Source: GWF2-30-66 sp042576225
Lineage (GTDB): Bacteria > Babelota > Babeliae > Babelales > Vermiphilaceae
DNA length: 33,356 nt
Direction of reading: 5' to 3'
NCBI GenBank assembly: GCA_042576225.1
Contig: JBHPCA010000010.1
Location: 1-33,356 of the forward strand
Shown: positions 16,716 to 25,254 of the stretch, piece by piece
How positions within the stretch are numbered: the stretch's first letter is position 1
How the letters are laid out: each line of letters starts with the position of its first letter
Translations under genes and position numbers: made by a program
Notes under the pieces: model-generated
What the model was told of the DNA's origin: nothing
The model's input: only the letters and a program-made list of their open reading frames with translations
Database searches by the model: none

Positions 16716-17345
16716 ATGAAATCTATAATTTTTGAAGCAACATCTGTGGCAAAGGCAATAGAGCAAAGCTGGATAAAAACAGGAAAACCTCAAAACTTTT
16801 CTGTCAAAGTACTAGAACAGGAAGAAAAAAACTTTCTTGGTATGACTAAAAAACCTGCAAAAATAGCTTTCTTCTTTGAAGAGAAGATTGACCGAAAAGT
16901 AAAGTTTGAGACAAGAAGGCCAATAAAAAGAGCGCCAAGCCAAGTAAAAAAAGAAAAGAGGGCCCCTTTAAGCTCAAGGTCAACCACTACTATAGGCAGG
17001 TCAACAAGTAGACAAATAGGCAAACAGGACAAACAGGAAAAAAAAGTTGTAAAACCTATCAGGCAGGGTGAGCGAGTAAGGAAGTCCCCGTGGACAGATC
17101 CAATGGTAACTGCATCTAAAAAGTGGGTAAGTGATATGCTTACCAAGATGGATCTTTCGCACATAAAGTTTTCTGTTAACTCAAACAGCAACAACATAAA
17201 ATTCCACTTTGAAAAACCATTAATGGAAAACAAAAATAGAGAGAAAGAGCTTTTTAGAAACTTTGCTTCTTTGCTGATGCAAACATTACGATACAAATTT
17301 AAAAAGCAATTTAGAAATCTAAAAGCTGTGTTTACCAGTGATTAA
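16716..17345 (+). CDS. KhpB/Jag-like protein with Jag-N domain, no clear KH or R3H motif
   Basis: The 209-residue protein begins with a Jag-N domain (residues 1-54): FEATSVAKAIEQSW and then VKVLEQEEKNFLGMTKKPAKI, matching the family's vLe-pkkgfLG-g-kpAkV pattern. A basic, low-complexity linker (about 60-130) follows. The C-terminal domain (about 131-209) aligns loosely with the KH part of Jag/KhpB (ASKKWVSDMLTKMDL). The GxxG loop is missing and the frame ends before any R3H domain. KhpB proteins bind RNA and affect cell-wall growth. The adjacent mnmE (43 nt downstream) supports the call, since jag-mnmE is a common bacterial order. The usual upstream yidC is not here; tRNA-Gly lies there instead. 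It is a degenerate or strongly diverged family member. Confidence 0.72.
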   Translation: MKSIIFEATSVAKAIEQSWIKTGKPQNFSVKVLEQEEKNFLGMTKKPAKIAFFFEEKIDRKVKFETRRPIKRAPSQVKKEKRAPLSSRSTTTIGRSTSRQIGKQDKQEKKVVKPIRQGERVRKSPWTDPMVTASKKWVSDMLTKMDLSHIKFSVNSNSNNIKFHFEKPLMENKNREKELFRNFASLLMQTLRYKFKKQFRNLKAVFTSD

Positions 17346-17388
17346 ATTAAAATTAAGCTAAGAAATTAGATTAGCACGTAATTAACAA

Positions 17389-18810
17389 ATGGACGTTATG
17401 AGTAAAAAAGATAATTATACAATCTTACATCCCGATCAAGAAACAATAGTCGCCCAATGCACTCCGTGTGGCAGTGGCGCCATTGCTCTTATTCGTATAT
17501 CTGGCAAATGCGCAATCGCAATTGCCACAAAAATAAGTAAATTGGCCTCTGGGAAAAAATTATCTGAGCTGCAATCACATACAATACATTTTGGCTGGGT
17601 AATGGATGAGAAAAACAATACCATTGACCAGGTACTTTTTCTACTTATGCATGCCCCAAAAACATTTACTGGTCAAGACACAGTAGAGATAACCTGTCAC
17701 AATAACCAGTATATTATTGAAAATATAATTAACAGGGCGATAGAATGCGGCGCACGATTGGCCCAAAATGGTGAGTTTACAAAACGTGCCTTCTTAAGTG
17801 GTAAAATGGATCTGCTGCAAGCTGAGGCTGTTAATGAACTAATTCATTCGCAAACACAAACAGCACTAAAATCTTCACTCGCACAACTTGAGGGGAGCTT
17901 ATCATCCTGGATCACCAAAATAGAACATGATCTTCTAAAAGCTTTGTCTTTCTCTGAAGCAAGTTTTGAATTTATAGAAGATGAGGAAATAGAATTTGGG
18001 GCACAGATTAAAAAAATACTAGAAAAAAATCTTGCAACCATAAAAACACTCAAAAAAACATTTAACAATCAAAAGCAAATACGTGAGGGCATCAGAATTG
18101 CCATAATCGGCTCTGTAAACGCAGGTAAATCATCCTTGTTTAACATACTTTTAAATCAAAAACGTGCCATTGTGACAAATATTGCAGGCACAACTCGTGA
18201 TGCCATAGAATCTGTTGTAACCAGAGATGGGAACAATATCAGTTTAATCGATACTGCTGGCTTGCGCGAAACCAATAACTCAATAGAAAAAGAGGGTATT
18301 GGTCGATCATTTGACGAAGCTAAAAAAGCAGACATAATTATTTTGGTTTTTGACAGCTCACGAATTTTGAGCCAACAAGAAGCTTATGTGTATAAAAAAA
18401 TAATAGATGAATATAAACAAAAAATTATTTTTGTTGCAAACAAATGTGATATAAAAACCCAAGATAACTCCACTCTAGATAAAATACTTAGCACCCCTGA
18501 ATTAATAGAAATATCAAGCTTAGAAAATAAAAATATAAATATCTTGGAAAGCAAAATAGACCAAAAAATCAAAACGTTATTTTCCCAGATAGAATCTCCA
18601 TTTTTACTCAACAAGCGCCAATATAATTTGCTCTCTGGCTTAGAAAATAAACTAAAAGAACTTACCCCCCTTATAACAAAAAATCCTGATTATGAGATAG
18701 TCTCATATCATCTGAAAGACGCTCTCTCTTACTTGTCTGAGTTTACCGGCAAAACTGCCAATGAAAAAAGCATAGATCTTATATTTAAAGAATTTTGCAT
18801 AGGCAAGTAA
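17389..18810 (+). CDS. mnmE: tRNA uridine-5-carboxymethylaminomethyl modification GTPase MnmE
   Basis: With MnmG it installs the (carboxymethyl)aminomethyl group on wobble uridine 34 of certain tRNAs. The 473-residue protein shows the N-terminal tetrahydrofolate-binding domain (TIVAQCTPCGSGAIALIRISG, later TFTGQDTVEITCHN). A helical domain with an inserted G domain follows: G1 GSVNAGKSS (about 241-249), G2 GTTRD, G3 DTAG and G4 NKCD (about 350). The conserved C-terminal CIGK carries the catalytic cysteine. The first ATG has no ribosome site. The ATG three codons later (MSKKDN) has a weak GGA and may be the true start. It follows the khpB-like gene in the typical order; mnmG is not in the window. 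Confidence 0.95.
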   Translation: MDVMSKKDNYTILHPDQETIVAQCTPCGSGAIALIRISGKCAIAIATKISKLASGKKLSELQSHTIHFGWVMDEKNNTIDQVLFLLMHAPKTFTGQDTVEITCHNNQYIIENIINRAIECGARLAQNGEFTKRAFLSGKMDLLQAEAVNELIHSQTQTALKSSLAQLEGSLSSWITKIEHDLLKALSFSEASFEFIEDEEIEFGAQIKKILEKNLATIKTLKKTFNNQKQIREGIRIAIIGSVNAGKSSLFNILLNQKRAIVTNIAGTTRDAIESVVTRDGNNISLIDTAGLRETNNSIEKEGIGRSFDEAKKADIIILVFDSSRILSQQEAYVYKKIIDEYKQKIIFVANKCDIKTQDNSTLDKILSTPELIEISSLENKNINILESKIDQKIKTLFSQIESPFLLNKRQYNLLSGLENKLKELTPLITKNPDYEIVSYHLKDALSYLSEFTGKTANEKSIDLIFKEFCIGK

Positions 18811-18812
18811 CG

Positions 18813-18856
18813 AAAAGAGATCTCCCCAAGATTTATAGCTTGAGCAGACCTCTTTT
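18813..18856. terminator. Bidirectional terminator between mnmE and the OmpA-family gene
   Basis: AAAAGAG-TCT (18813-18823) pairs with AGA-CTCTTTT (18846-18856) with one mismatch. A nested CAAG/CTTG closes the apical loop. T-runs follow on both strands. It lies directly after the mnmE stop and 24 nt past the stop of the convergent lipoprotein gene. Confidence 0.65.
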
Positions 18857-18879
18857 ATTAGCTAATTTCTTATTTATAG

Positions 18880-19626
18880 CTAGCTATACACAACTCTCAC
18901 TTCTGATCTCCTATTTGGCCACTGATCATACTTTGAACCGGTAATATCGCTTCCAAATTCATCTTTTTCAGGCACTTCTGAGCCACGTGGGACAATCTTT
19001 ATACTATCAGAAGGAATCCCTGCTGCGACAAATCTATCTGCTATTGCTTTAGCGCGTTTTTCCGAAAGAACTAAATTGTATGTTTGCGAGCCACATGAGT
19101 GACATGAATGACCGTCTATAACAATTGTAGGGTTAGCACCCTCATCTACCATTTTTTTAGCCAATTTTATATTCTCTTCTATCTTTTTCTCTTGATCTTC
19201 TTTCACATCATATTTGTCAAACTCAAAGTGACACTTTTTAAAAGTCTCATCAGCATGCTCCACTTCCTGCACCCATGAGAAATCTTCTAAGTCTTTCTCG
19301 TCTAGGTTTATGGTATTGCCAGCCTGCTGCATTTGCACAGAATCCCCGGTTGTGTCGACATTACCTTGAGCAGTCTCTATATTGCCTTCTGCCTTTTGTG
19401 GGTTTTGCGCAACCTCTGCATCCTCAACTAAAACAAATTCCCCTAAATTTAAATCATCTTTGTCGTCAAAATAGCTCTTTGCCTCATTTGATGCTAATGG
19501 AATATCAATACCTTGAGCACCTTCTGTTTTTTGCCCGCTCATTTTTTGAGGCTTCTTGTTTTTATCCTTTACACAGCCTGACAATACAACTAACAATGAA
19601 AGTAAAAAAACTGCATTTTTTTTCAT
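18880..19626 (-). CDS. OmpA-family (Pal-like) outer-membrane lipoprotein
   Basis: Lipoprotein anchored in the outer membrane that should contact peptidoglycan. The 248-residue protein has signal peptidase II lipobox LSGC with the lipid-bearing Cys18. A long acidic, Gln/Asn-rich linker (about 19-125) follows, then a C-terminal OmpA domain (about 130-248): CHFEFDKYDVKEDQEKKI, IDGHSCHSCGSQTYN, LSEKRAKAIADRFVAAGI. The arginine that binds diaminopimelate is kept (Arg191 in LSEKRA). The aspartate of the usual GHTD motif is a cysteine here (Cys175), with Cys178 and Cys132 also present. The start is backed by TTAGGA before the ATG. It is monocistronic; tol genes are not nearby. It shows the organism has an outer membrane. 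Confidence 0.88.
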   Translation of the reverse strand: MKKNAVFLLSLLVVLSGCVKDKNKKPQKMSGQKTEGAQGIDIPLASNEAKSYFDDKDDLNLGEFVLVEDAEVAQNPQKAEGNIETAQGNVDTTGDSVQMQQAGNTINLDEKDLEDFSWVQEVEHADETFKKCHFEFDKYDVKEDQEKKIEENIKLAKKMVDEGANPTIVIDGHSCHSCGSQTYNLVLSEKRAKAIADRFVAAGIPSDSIKIVPRGSEVPEKDEFGSDITGSKYDQWPNRRSEVRVVYS

Positions 19627-19661
19627 AATTTTTTCCTAAAGTTAAAGAGTTATACCTACAT

Positions 19662-19684
19662 TGGCCACTCCCTTGATGTGGCCA
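19662..19684. other. Inverted repeat upstream of the OmpA-family gene
   Basis: TGGCCAC (19662-19668) and GTGGCCA (19678-19684) are perfect inverted repeats with a 9-nt spacer, 36 nt upstream of the lipoprotein ATG on the minus strand. It is G/C-rich in an A/T-rich setting, so it may be an operator or a leader hairpin. No regulator is identified. Confidence 0.4.
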
Positions 19685-19816
19685 TATCAACATTGCTAAC
19701 ATTAATAACTTGGGCATTTTAACATGTTTTTAGGCAATTTTCTAGTGAATAATGACAATATAAGCTATATTAATCTTGTAGGGACCTAAAAATTCTTATA
19801 GAAAAATAAGGCTTAT

Positions 19817-21310
19817 ATGAGAAAAATTATAATAGATAAGAACCACTGGCAAACAAGAATAGCTATAACAAAGGATAAAAAGCTACAAAATATATACTTC
19901 TACTCGTCTTTAGAGAAATCTATAGAAAGAATATTCTTTAAAGGCACAATTACTAAAGTATTGCCAGGTATTCAAACAGCCTTTGTCGATATAGGGCAAG
20001 AAAGAGCTGGTTTTTTACATATCTCTGAGATTGACAGAGAACTTGCCTTCGAACGTCTCACTGAAGAAAAAGATGCCCCTAAAAAACGAAGACGACCACA
20101 AAACATCGATATAAGTAAAATTTTAAAAGATGGCGAATCTATCTTGATTCAGGTAAGCAAAGAGCCTATTTACGAAAAAGGCGCAAAACTCACCACCTGC
20201 TTTACGCTACCTGGAAGATTTATTGTGCTTATGCCAAATATCCCAAGAATTGGAGTCTCTAAAAAAATCGAAGATCGTGAAGAACGATCGCGCCTAAAAG
20301 AACTTGTTGGTAACAATCTTCCAGAGGGAATGGGAGCAATAATAAGAACAACATCCGAAAATAGAAAAGAGAAAGAAATAGCCAGGGATATAAAATTCCT
20401 TGTAGAAACATGGAATACCATCAATAAAACATTCAAAACGGCAGAGGCAAAAGACAGAATTCATGAAGATCTCCCCATGACCTTACGATCAGTAAGAGAT
20501 CACCTTGATGATGACGTAAGCGAAATTATTACAAACGATAAAGAAGAACAAAAGAAAATATACAAGTTTGTCAAACATATCGCCCCAGAATACTCACATA
20601 AAATAAAAATCTATAAAGAACCTCCCCCAATATTTGAATATTTTGGCATAGAAAAACAGATCGAACAGGCCCTTGAAAAAAAAGCCAACCTTAAATCCGG
20701 CGGGTCGCTCATCATAGAAACAACTGAGGCTATGACCGTAATAGATGTAAATACCGGAAAATTTGTTGGTAAAAAGAATCTTGAAGACACAATATTGAAA
20801 ACAAATTTAGAAGCGGCAGAAGAAGTAGCCCGCCAATTGAGACTAAGAAACATCGGCGGATTAATCGTCATAGATTTCATAGATATGGCCATATCAGAGC
20901 ATAGAAGGCAGTTGATAAGAACATTCGAAAAAACATTGCGAGAAACCGACAAATTTCAATCTGTAGTGCTTAAAGTCTCTGAGTTTGGGTTGGTCCAAAT
21001 GACAAGAAAAAGATCCGGCAAAACGCTAATTCAACAGCTTACCGTCAATTGCCCATGTTGTGCAGGCTCAGGCAACATAAAATCAACTGAAACAGAGAGC
21101 TTCGAAATTTTAAGAGAGTTAAAACTCCAAATGATAGAAAAAAAGGTTGGTAAATCCTTAGAATTATCCATCAGCAAGAACGTGTTTGAGTACCTAACTA
21201 CTATAGAATACAACTCAATATTACAATTAGAAAAGAATTTTGATTGCAGTATTATACTGGTAGAAGACAAAAACTTTGCATCCAACCAATACAAAATCAA
21301 AAAAATATGA
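19817..21310 (+). CDS. rng: Ribonuclease G/E family endoribonuclease
   Basis: Endoribonuclease of the RNase E/G family that processes rRNA and initiates mRNA decay. The 497-residue protein is the size of RNase G and lacks the long C-terminal degradosome scaffold of RNase E. It shows the S1 domain (about 36-130: GTITKVLPGIQTAFVDIG, AGFLHISEI), the 5'-sensor/RNase H-like regions, catalytic aspartates in VIDVNTGKFVGKKN (about 308-321) and VIDFIDM (about 351-357), and the zinc-link cysteines in CPCC (about 411-414). The site AAGG lies 6 nt before the ATG. It may share a transcript with gatB, 94 nt downstream. The family is certain; the RNase G name is chosen on length. Confidence 0.93.
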   Translation: MRKIIIDKNHWQTRIAITKDKKLQNIYFYSSLEKSIERIFFKGTITKVLPGIQTAFVDIGQERAGFLHISEIDRELAFERLTEEKDAPKKRRRPQNIDISKILKDGESILIQVSKEPIYEKGAKLTTCFTLPGRFIVLMPNIPRIGVSKKIEDREERSRLKELVGNNLPEGMGAIIRTTSENRKEKEIARDIKFLVETWNTINKTFKTAEAKDRIHEDLPMTLRSVRDHLDDDVSEIITNDKEEQKKIYKFVKHIAPEYSHKIKIYKEPPPIFEYFGIEKQIEQALEKKANLKSGGSLIIETTEAMTVIDVNTGKFVGKKNLEDTILKTNLEAAEEVARQLRLRNIGGLIVIDFIDMAISEHRRQLIRTFEKTLRETDKFQSVVLKVSEFGLVQMTRKRSGKTLIQQLTVNCPCCAGSGNIKSTETESFEILRELKLQMIEKKVGKSLELSISKNVFEYLTTIEYNSILQLEKNFDCSIILVEDKNFASNQYKIKKI

Positions 21311-21404
21311 TATCATAGTGTCTATACATGTAAAATATTAATAATTTATTCGCCCGACTATCAATATTTAACATATCCCTTATTTTAGTATTTTCGGGTT
21401 TATT

Positions 21405-22910
21405 ATGCCTGTAGGCATACAGATTAAACAAGCAGAAAGGGACACTGTGTCATCAAAAAGTTTTTCTGTTTTAGACAATTATCCAGACTATGTAACTGAC
21501 ATTGGAATAGAAGTCCATGTACAGCTTACAACAAAAAGCAAAATCTTTTGTTCCTGCTCTAACGAAGTTGTAAAAGAGCCGAATACAAATATATGTGAAA
21601 TATGCTCTGGGTACCCAGGAACCCTACCTGTTTTGAACTCTGAGGTGATAAAAAATGCGGTCTTGGCTGGGCTTGCCACCAACTGCAAGATAGAGAAGGT
21701 ATCAAAGTTCGCTCGTAAGCATTATTTCTACCCAGATTTACCAAAAGGGTACCAGATTACCCAAAGCGATACCCCTATTTGCTATGAGGGACACATACCT
21801 ATTCGCCTTGAAGATGGTTCGATAAAAAATATTAGAATCACAAGAATTCACATGGAAGAAGACGCGGGTAAAAATATTCACTCTACTTTTAGTAATGCAA
21901 GCTTTGTTGATTTAAACAGAACTGGCACTCCACTGTTAGAAATCGTCAGTTACCCAGATATTTCCAATGCTTATGAAGCAAGAGCATACCTTAAATCATT
22001 GCGTGCAATTGTGCAGTATTTAAATATTTGCTCCGGCAATATGCAAGAGGGCGCTTTTAGAGCAGACACAAATATATCTGTAAGAAAAAAGGATGCCAAA
22101 AAACTTGGCACAAGATGCGAACTTAAAAATATAAACTCTTTCAAATTTATTGGTGATGCCATAGAGTACGAGGTAGAGCGCCAAATAGAAATGGTAGAAA
22201 GAGGAGAAAAAGTAAAACAAGAAACAAGATTATGGGATACAAAAAATAAAAAAACCATTCCCATGCGCTCAAAAGAGGAAAGCGCCGATTACAGATACTT
22301 TGAAGAACCTGATTTACCATTAGTCGAGGTCAATGAAGAATTTATTTCTAGAATTAAAAAAATATTACCGGAACTTCCGTATCAAAAATTTGACAGGCTA
22401 ATCAAAGAGAAAAACTTATCTGCATATGAGGCAGAAATTTTGGTAGAAGATCTTGAGCTGGCCAATTATTTCGAAACAGCTTATGAAACTTACCCGAGCA
22501 AGAATATTGCCAACTGGATTTTACGTGACCTGCTTGGCTATCTGAAAGAACAGAAACTTTCACTTATCGAATGCAAAGTCACTCCACAGCACTTGGCAAA
22601 AATTGTTGAGCTGCTCGAAACTGGAAAAATAAACAATCATGCAGCAAAACAAGTGTTTGAAATAATTGCACAATCAGGCGAAAACCCTCAAGATGTGGTG
22701 AAAGCACAAGGGTTAGAGCAAATGGGATCTACTGAAGAACTTGAAAAAATCGTCAAAGAAATTATCGATGCAAACCCTGATAATGTCGCTCTATACAAGT
22801 CTGGAAAAGAACGCGTGTTTGGCTTTTTTGTAGGCCAGTGCATGAAAAAGACTCAGGGCAAAGGTAACCCAAAAATAATCCAAGAGTTGCTAAAAAAACA
22901 CTTATCTTAA
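21405..22910 (+). CDS. gatB: Aspartyl/glutamyl-tRNA(Asn/Gln) amidotransferase subunit B
   Basis: GatB binds the mischarged Glu-tRNA(Gln) or Asp-tRNA(Asn) and activates it for amidation in the GatCAB complex. The 501-residue protein shows IGIEVHVQL, CSCSN with CEICSGYPGTLP (zinc cysteines), KFARKHYFYPDLPKGYQITQ, IHMEEDAGK, DLNRTGTPLLEIV, and the C-terminal tail domain (YqeY-like, about 355-501). The 14 residues before Val15 are unusual for the family. A GTG at 21447 preceded by AAAGGGA at good spacing is a credible alternative start, whereas the ATG at 21405 has only CGGG. gatA and gatC are not in this window. A terminator follows at 22946. Confidence 0.96.
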   Translation: MPVGIQIKQAERDTVSSKSFSVLDNYPDYVTDIGIEVHVQLTTKSKIFCSCSNEVVKEPNTNICEICSGYPGTLPVLNSEVIKNAVLAGLATNCKIEKVSKFARKHYFYPDLPKGYQITQSDTPICYEGHIPIRLEDGSIKNIRITRIHMEEDAGKNIHSTFSNASFVDLNRTGTPLLEIVSYPDISNAYEARAYLKSLRAIVQYLNICSGNMQEGAFRADTNISVRKKDAKKLGTRCELKNINSFKFIGDAIEYEVERQIEMVERGEKVKQETRLWDTKNKKTIPMRSKEESADYRYFEEPDLPLVEVNEEFISRIKKILPELPYQKFDRLIKEKNLSAYEAEILVEDLELANYFETAYETYPSKNIANWILRDLLGYLKEQKLSLIECKVTPQHLAKIVELLETGKINNHAAKQVFEIIAQSGENPQDVVKAQGLEQMGSTEELEKIVKEIIDANPDNVALYKSGKERVFGFFVGQCMKKTQGKGNPKIIQELLKKHLS

Positions 22911-22945
22911 ATTATTCTTAAACTATATTTTTTTGTTAGATATAC

Positions 22946-22983
22946 ACCCCCTGTTTTTGCGTATAAAGCAGGGGTCTTTTTTT
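22946..22983 (+). terminator. Rho-independent terminator of gatB
   Basis: CCCCTG (22948-22953) pairs with CAGGGG (22969-22974) and is followed by TCTTTTTTT. It lies 35 nt after the gatB stop. From here to 23083 nothing else is recognisable. Confidence 0.8.
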
Positions 22984-23083
22984 GCCCAAAAATATTTTAA
23001 ATTTATTTTAACACAAATTCGAAAATTGAAATATTCCAAAAAAACAACAAAATACTTTATCTATGCAAAAAAAACTTCTCTCC

Positions 23084-23308
23084 CCGTCGTCCCTGAGCCT
23101 AACGAAGGGTTTATATTAAAAGTTTATTTTTTCTGAGATAGGTTGTGTTCTATAAACCAATTAAATATTTTGAATTAGATTTCTATCAAAATTTAACGTA
23201 ATCACTGTATAATAAATTTGCGACTTAACTGAATATTTTTTTTTGCATCTTTTTAATAGAAAAAATAAGCTTTTAATATAAACCCTTCGTCAAGCTCAGG
23301 GACGACGG
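23084..23308. repeat. Inverted-repeat (MITE-like) element, copy 2, complete
   Basis: The left arm (23084-23134) and right arm (23258-23308) are 51-bp inverted repeats with 48 matching positions. They start and end with CCGTCGTCCCTGAG and its complement. The 123-bp interior is A/T-rich, has no reading frame, and differs from the interior of the copy at window start although the arms match. The size (225 bp), long inverted ends and lack of genes are MITE-like. No clear target duplication is visible. Together with the gatB terminator it fills most of the 545-nt gap before 23456; 23309-23455 holds nothing else I can name. Confidence 0.75.
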
Positions 23309-23455
23309 CTAGAAACCGTCTTTTATACTTTAATAGTCGTTAGTTGAATTTTCGAATTTGGGTTATTTGTTTAAATTGTTAGATCTTTTAAATTTTCGAA
23401 TTCGCGTTAAGAAAGCTTAAACTTGCTTTAAAAAATTTATTTCAAAAGGGGAATC

Positions 23456-24505
23456 ATGGTAAAAAGCGAAATTTTAAAAATAATAATCTTTGCAATAATC
23501 GCAAGCTTAATAATTTACTTATACACCAAAGCAAAAAAGCAGAAACAAACAATTACCATAGGTCTTGCCGGTGATACAATGCTTGGGCGTCTGGTGAATA
23601 AAAAAATGGACCAAGTAGGGCATACATACATCTGGGGCAACATGCTACCAATACTCAAGAAAAATAACTTAAATATCGTAAACTTGGAAACAACTCTGAC
23701 AAACAGTGAAAAAAAAGCGCCAAAAATATTTAACTTTAAAGCAACGCCGGATAAAGTCAAAGCACTACAAGAAGCCAATGTCCATGTTGTTAACTTGGCA
23801 AATAATCACATGCTCGATTTCTATGATGAAGGGCTTATAGAAACATTAGACACACTTGATAAGGAAGGCATAAAACATGTGGGTGCAGGAAGAAATATTG
23901 CGCAAGCACGTACAGGAATTATCATAGAAAAAAATGGAATCAAAATTGGCGTTATCGGCTACACTGATTACCCTCAAGAATGGAAAGCTGGCAAGAACAA
24001 ACCGGGCACCAATGTGGTAACAATTGGCGACATAGCACAAATTAAACAAGACATAAAAAACCTGAGAAAGCAAGTCGATATTCTTGTGCTATCAATCCAC
24101 TGGGGCCCAAACAAAAGAAAAAGGCCGACTCCAGAATTCAAAACATTCGCACGACAAATCATAGATGCAGGAGTTGACATTATACATGGCCATAGCGCTC
24201 ATATTTTTCAGGGCATAGAGATTCACAACAAAAAAATTATTTTTTACGATACAGGCGATTTTGTTGATGATTATATGGTTGGCCCTGAGATCAGAAATGA
24301 TTGGTCGTTTTTATTCCAGGTAACTGTAGAAAAACATGGGAACAAAACAAAAATAAAAAATTTAAAACTTATACCTCTTTTGATAGACAACATGCAAGTA
24401 AACTTGGCAACCGGAACAGAAAAAGAAAAAATAATAAATTACATGAAAATGCTCTCTCAAAAAATGGGCACAGAAATTAAGAAAAATCTCGAAATAAAAT
24501 TTTAA
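23456..24505 (+). CDS. CapA-family (poly-gamma-glutamate synthesis type) metallophosphoesterase
   Basis: The 349-residue protein has an N-terminal membrane anchor (about residues 7-23) and one PGA_cap domain of the calcineurin-like metallophosphoesterase superfamily. The metal-site motifs are in order: GLAGDTMLGR, NLETTL, NLANNHMLDF, SIHWG, and GHSAHIFQGIEI. CapA proteins take part in poly-gamma-glutamate or other surface-polymer production, but many members have unknown substrates. No capB or capC is nearby, so capsule synthesis should not be assumed. The active site would face the periplasm. The start is well supported by AAGGGG 4 nt before the ATG. It stands alone after the repeat element. 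Confidence 0.88.
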   Translation: MVKSEILKIIIFAIIASLIIYLYTKAKKQKQTITIGLAGDTMLGRLVNKKMDQVGHTYIWGNMLPILKKNNLNIVNLETTLTNSEKKAPKIFNFKATPDKVKALQEANVHVVNLANNHMLDFYDEGLIETLDTLDKEGIKHVGAGRNIAQARTGIIIEKNGIKIGVIGYTDYPQEWKAGKNKPGTNVVTIGDIAQIKQDIKNLRKQVDILVLSIHWGPNKRKRPTPEFKTFARQIIDAGVDIIHGHSAHIFQGIEIHNKKIIFYDTGDFVDDYMVGPEIRNDWSFLFQVTVEKHGNKTKIKNLKLIPLLIDNMQVNLATGTEKEKIINYMKMLSQKMGTEIKKNLEIKF

Positions 24506-24619
24506 AACCCAAAAAAAATAATACACAAATTATTGACCAGGTTCTTTAAAATTTTGTAAAAATATTGGTGAACAAAAATTTTTTAAATTTAATTAATTTA
24601 TATAAAAAGGGAGCTTGAA

Positions 24620-24814
24620 ATGCTTGACAACTGTAAATACGATAAAGTGAAACTTTTGCATGAGATGAGTAGTATCGCATGGTTTTTGGAAAAACACGCT
24701 AAGGAAAACGCCAATAAAGCTGATGATAAAGAGTGCTTCACTATATATCAAAATATGCTACAGGATTTAGAAAAACATATTCAAGTACTCAAAAGCACCA
24801 TAAGCAAAACTTAA
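24620..24814 (+). CDS. Small hypothetical protein (64 residues)
   Basis: This short, soluble, probably helical protein (LHEMSSIAWFLEKHAKENANKADD ending in HIQVLKSTISKT, as separate parts) has no signal peptide and no match I recognise. The strong ribosome site AAGGGAG 6 nt upstream makes it a real gene despite its length. A weak promoter (TTGACC at 24533, A/T-rich -10 region) may precede it. It is convergent with cutA, with only 26 nt between the stops. The A/T palindrome GATTTTTAAAAATC (24815-24828) in that gap could be a weak terminator. Confidence 0.65.
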   Translation: MLDNCKYDKVKLLHEMSSIAWFLEKHAKENANKADDKECFTIYQNMLQDLEKHIQVLKSTISKT

Positions 24815-24840
24815 GATTTTTAAAAATCGCTTAAAAGAAT

Positions 24841-25155
24841 TTAAATCCTAATCTCACTTCTGAGCCATTGCACATATTGCTGGTTAGCTATCACCGGTAT
24901 TTTAATAATACACGGAATCTGATAGTCATGTGTATTGAGTATCTCATGACGCACTGCATCAAAATTTTCTTCTACCGTTTTTACAAGCAAAAGATGCTCA
25001 TTCTCTTTTGTGATAACCCCATCCCACCAGTACATGCTATCACCTGCAATAACATTTGCACAGGCGACCAATCTTTTATTCAAAAGATGCTCTGCCAATT
25101 CCTGGGCTTTTTCTTTCGATGGGTTTGTCACATACACCAATATCATTTCTTCCAT
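24841..25155 (-). CDS. cutA: Divalent-cation tolerance protein CutA
   Basis: Small trimeric CutA1-family protein, linked historically to copper/divalent-cation tolerance; its exact role is unsettled. The 104-residue protein shows the family pattern VYVTNPSKEKAQELAEHLL, KRLVACANVI, SMYWWDGVITKENEHLLLVKT, and the C-terminal YQIPCIIKIPVIANQQYVQWL. Length is normal. The site AAGGGAG precedes the ATG. It is transcribed alone on the minus strand. Confidence 0.94.
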   Translation of the reverse strand: MEEMILVYVTNPSKEKAQELAEHLLNKRLVACANVIAGDSMYWWDGVITKENEHLLLVKTVEENFDAVRHEILNTHDYQIPCIIKIPVIANQQYVQWLRSEIRI

Positions 25156-25254
25156 ATGCTCCCTTTAAATACTTGTATCAAAACTTTATTTTCTCTAGGC
25201 CCAAGTATACACCAAAAACAAGAATGCAAAAACGCAAACTATTACAAAAAAAAC

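Noticed and set aside
16290..17400. Replication origin near khpB-mnmE
   Set aside because: That gene pair is often near oriC, but I saw no cluster of DnaA boxes (TTATCCACA) and no dnaA or rpmH here.
22933..23136. 67-codon frame after gatB
   Set aside because: It runs through the gatB terminator and into the left arm of the inverted-repeat element, and has no ribosome site.
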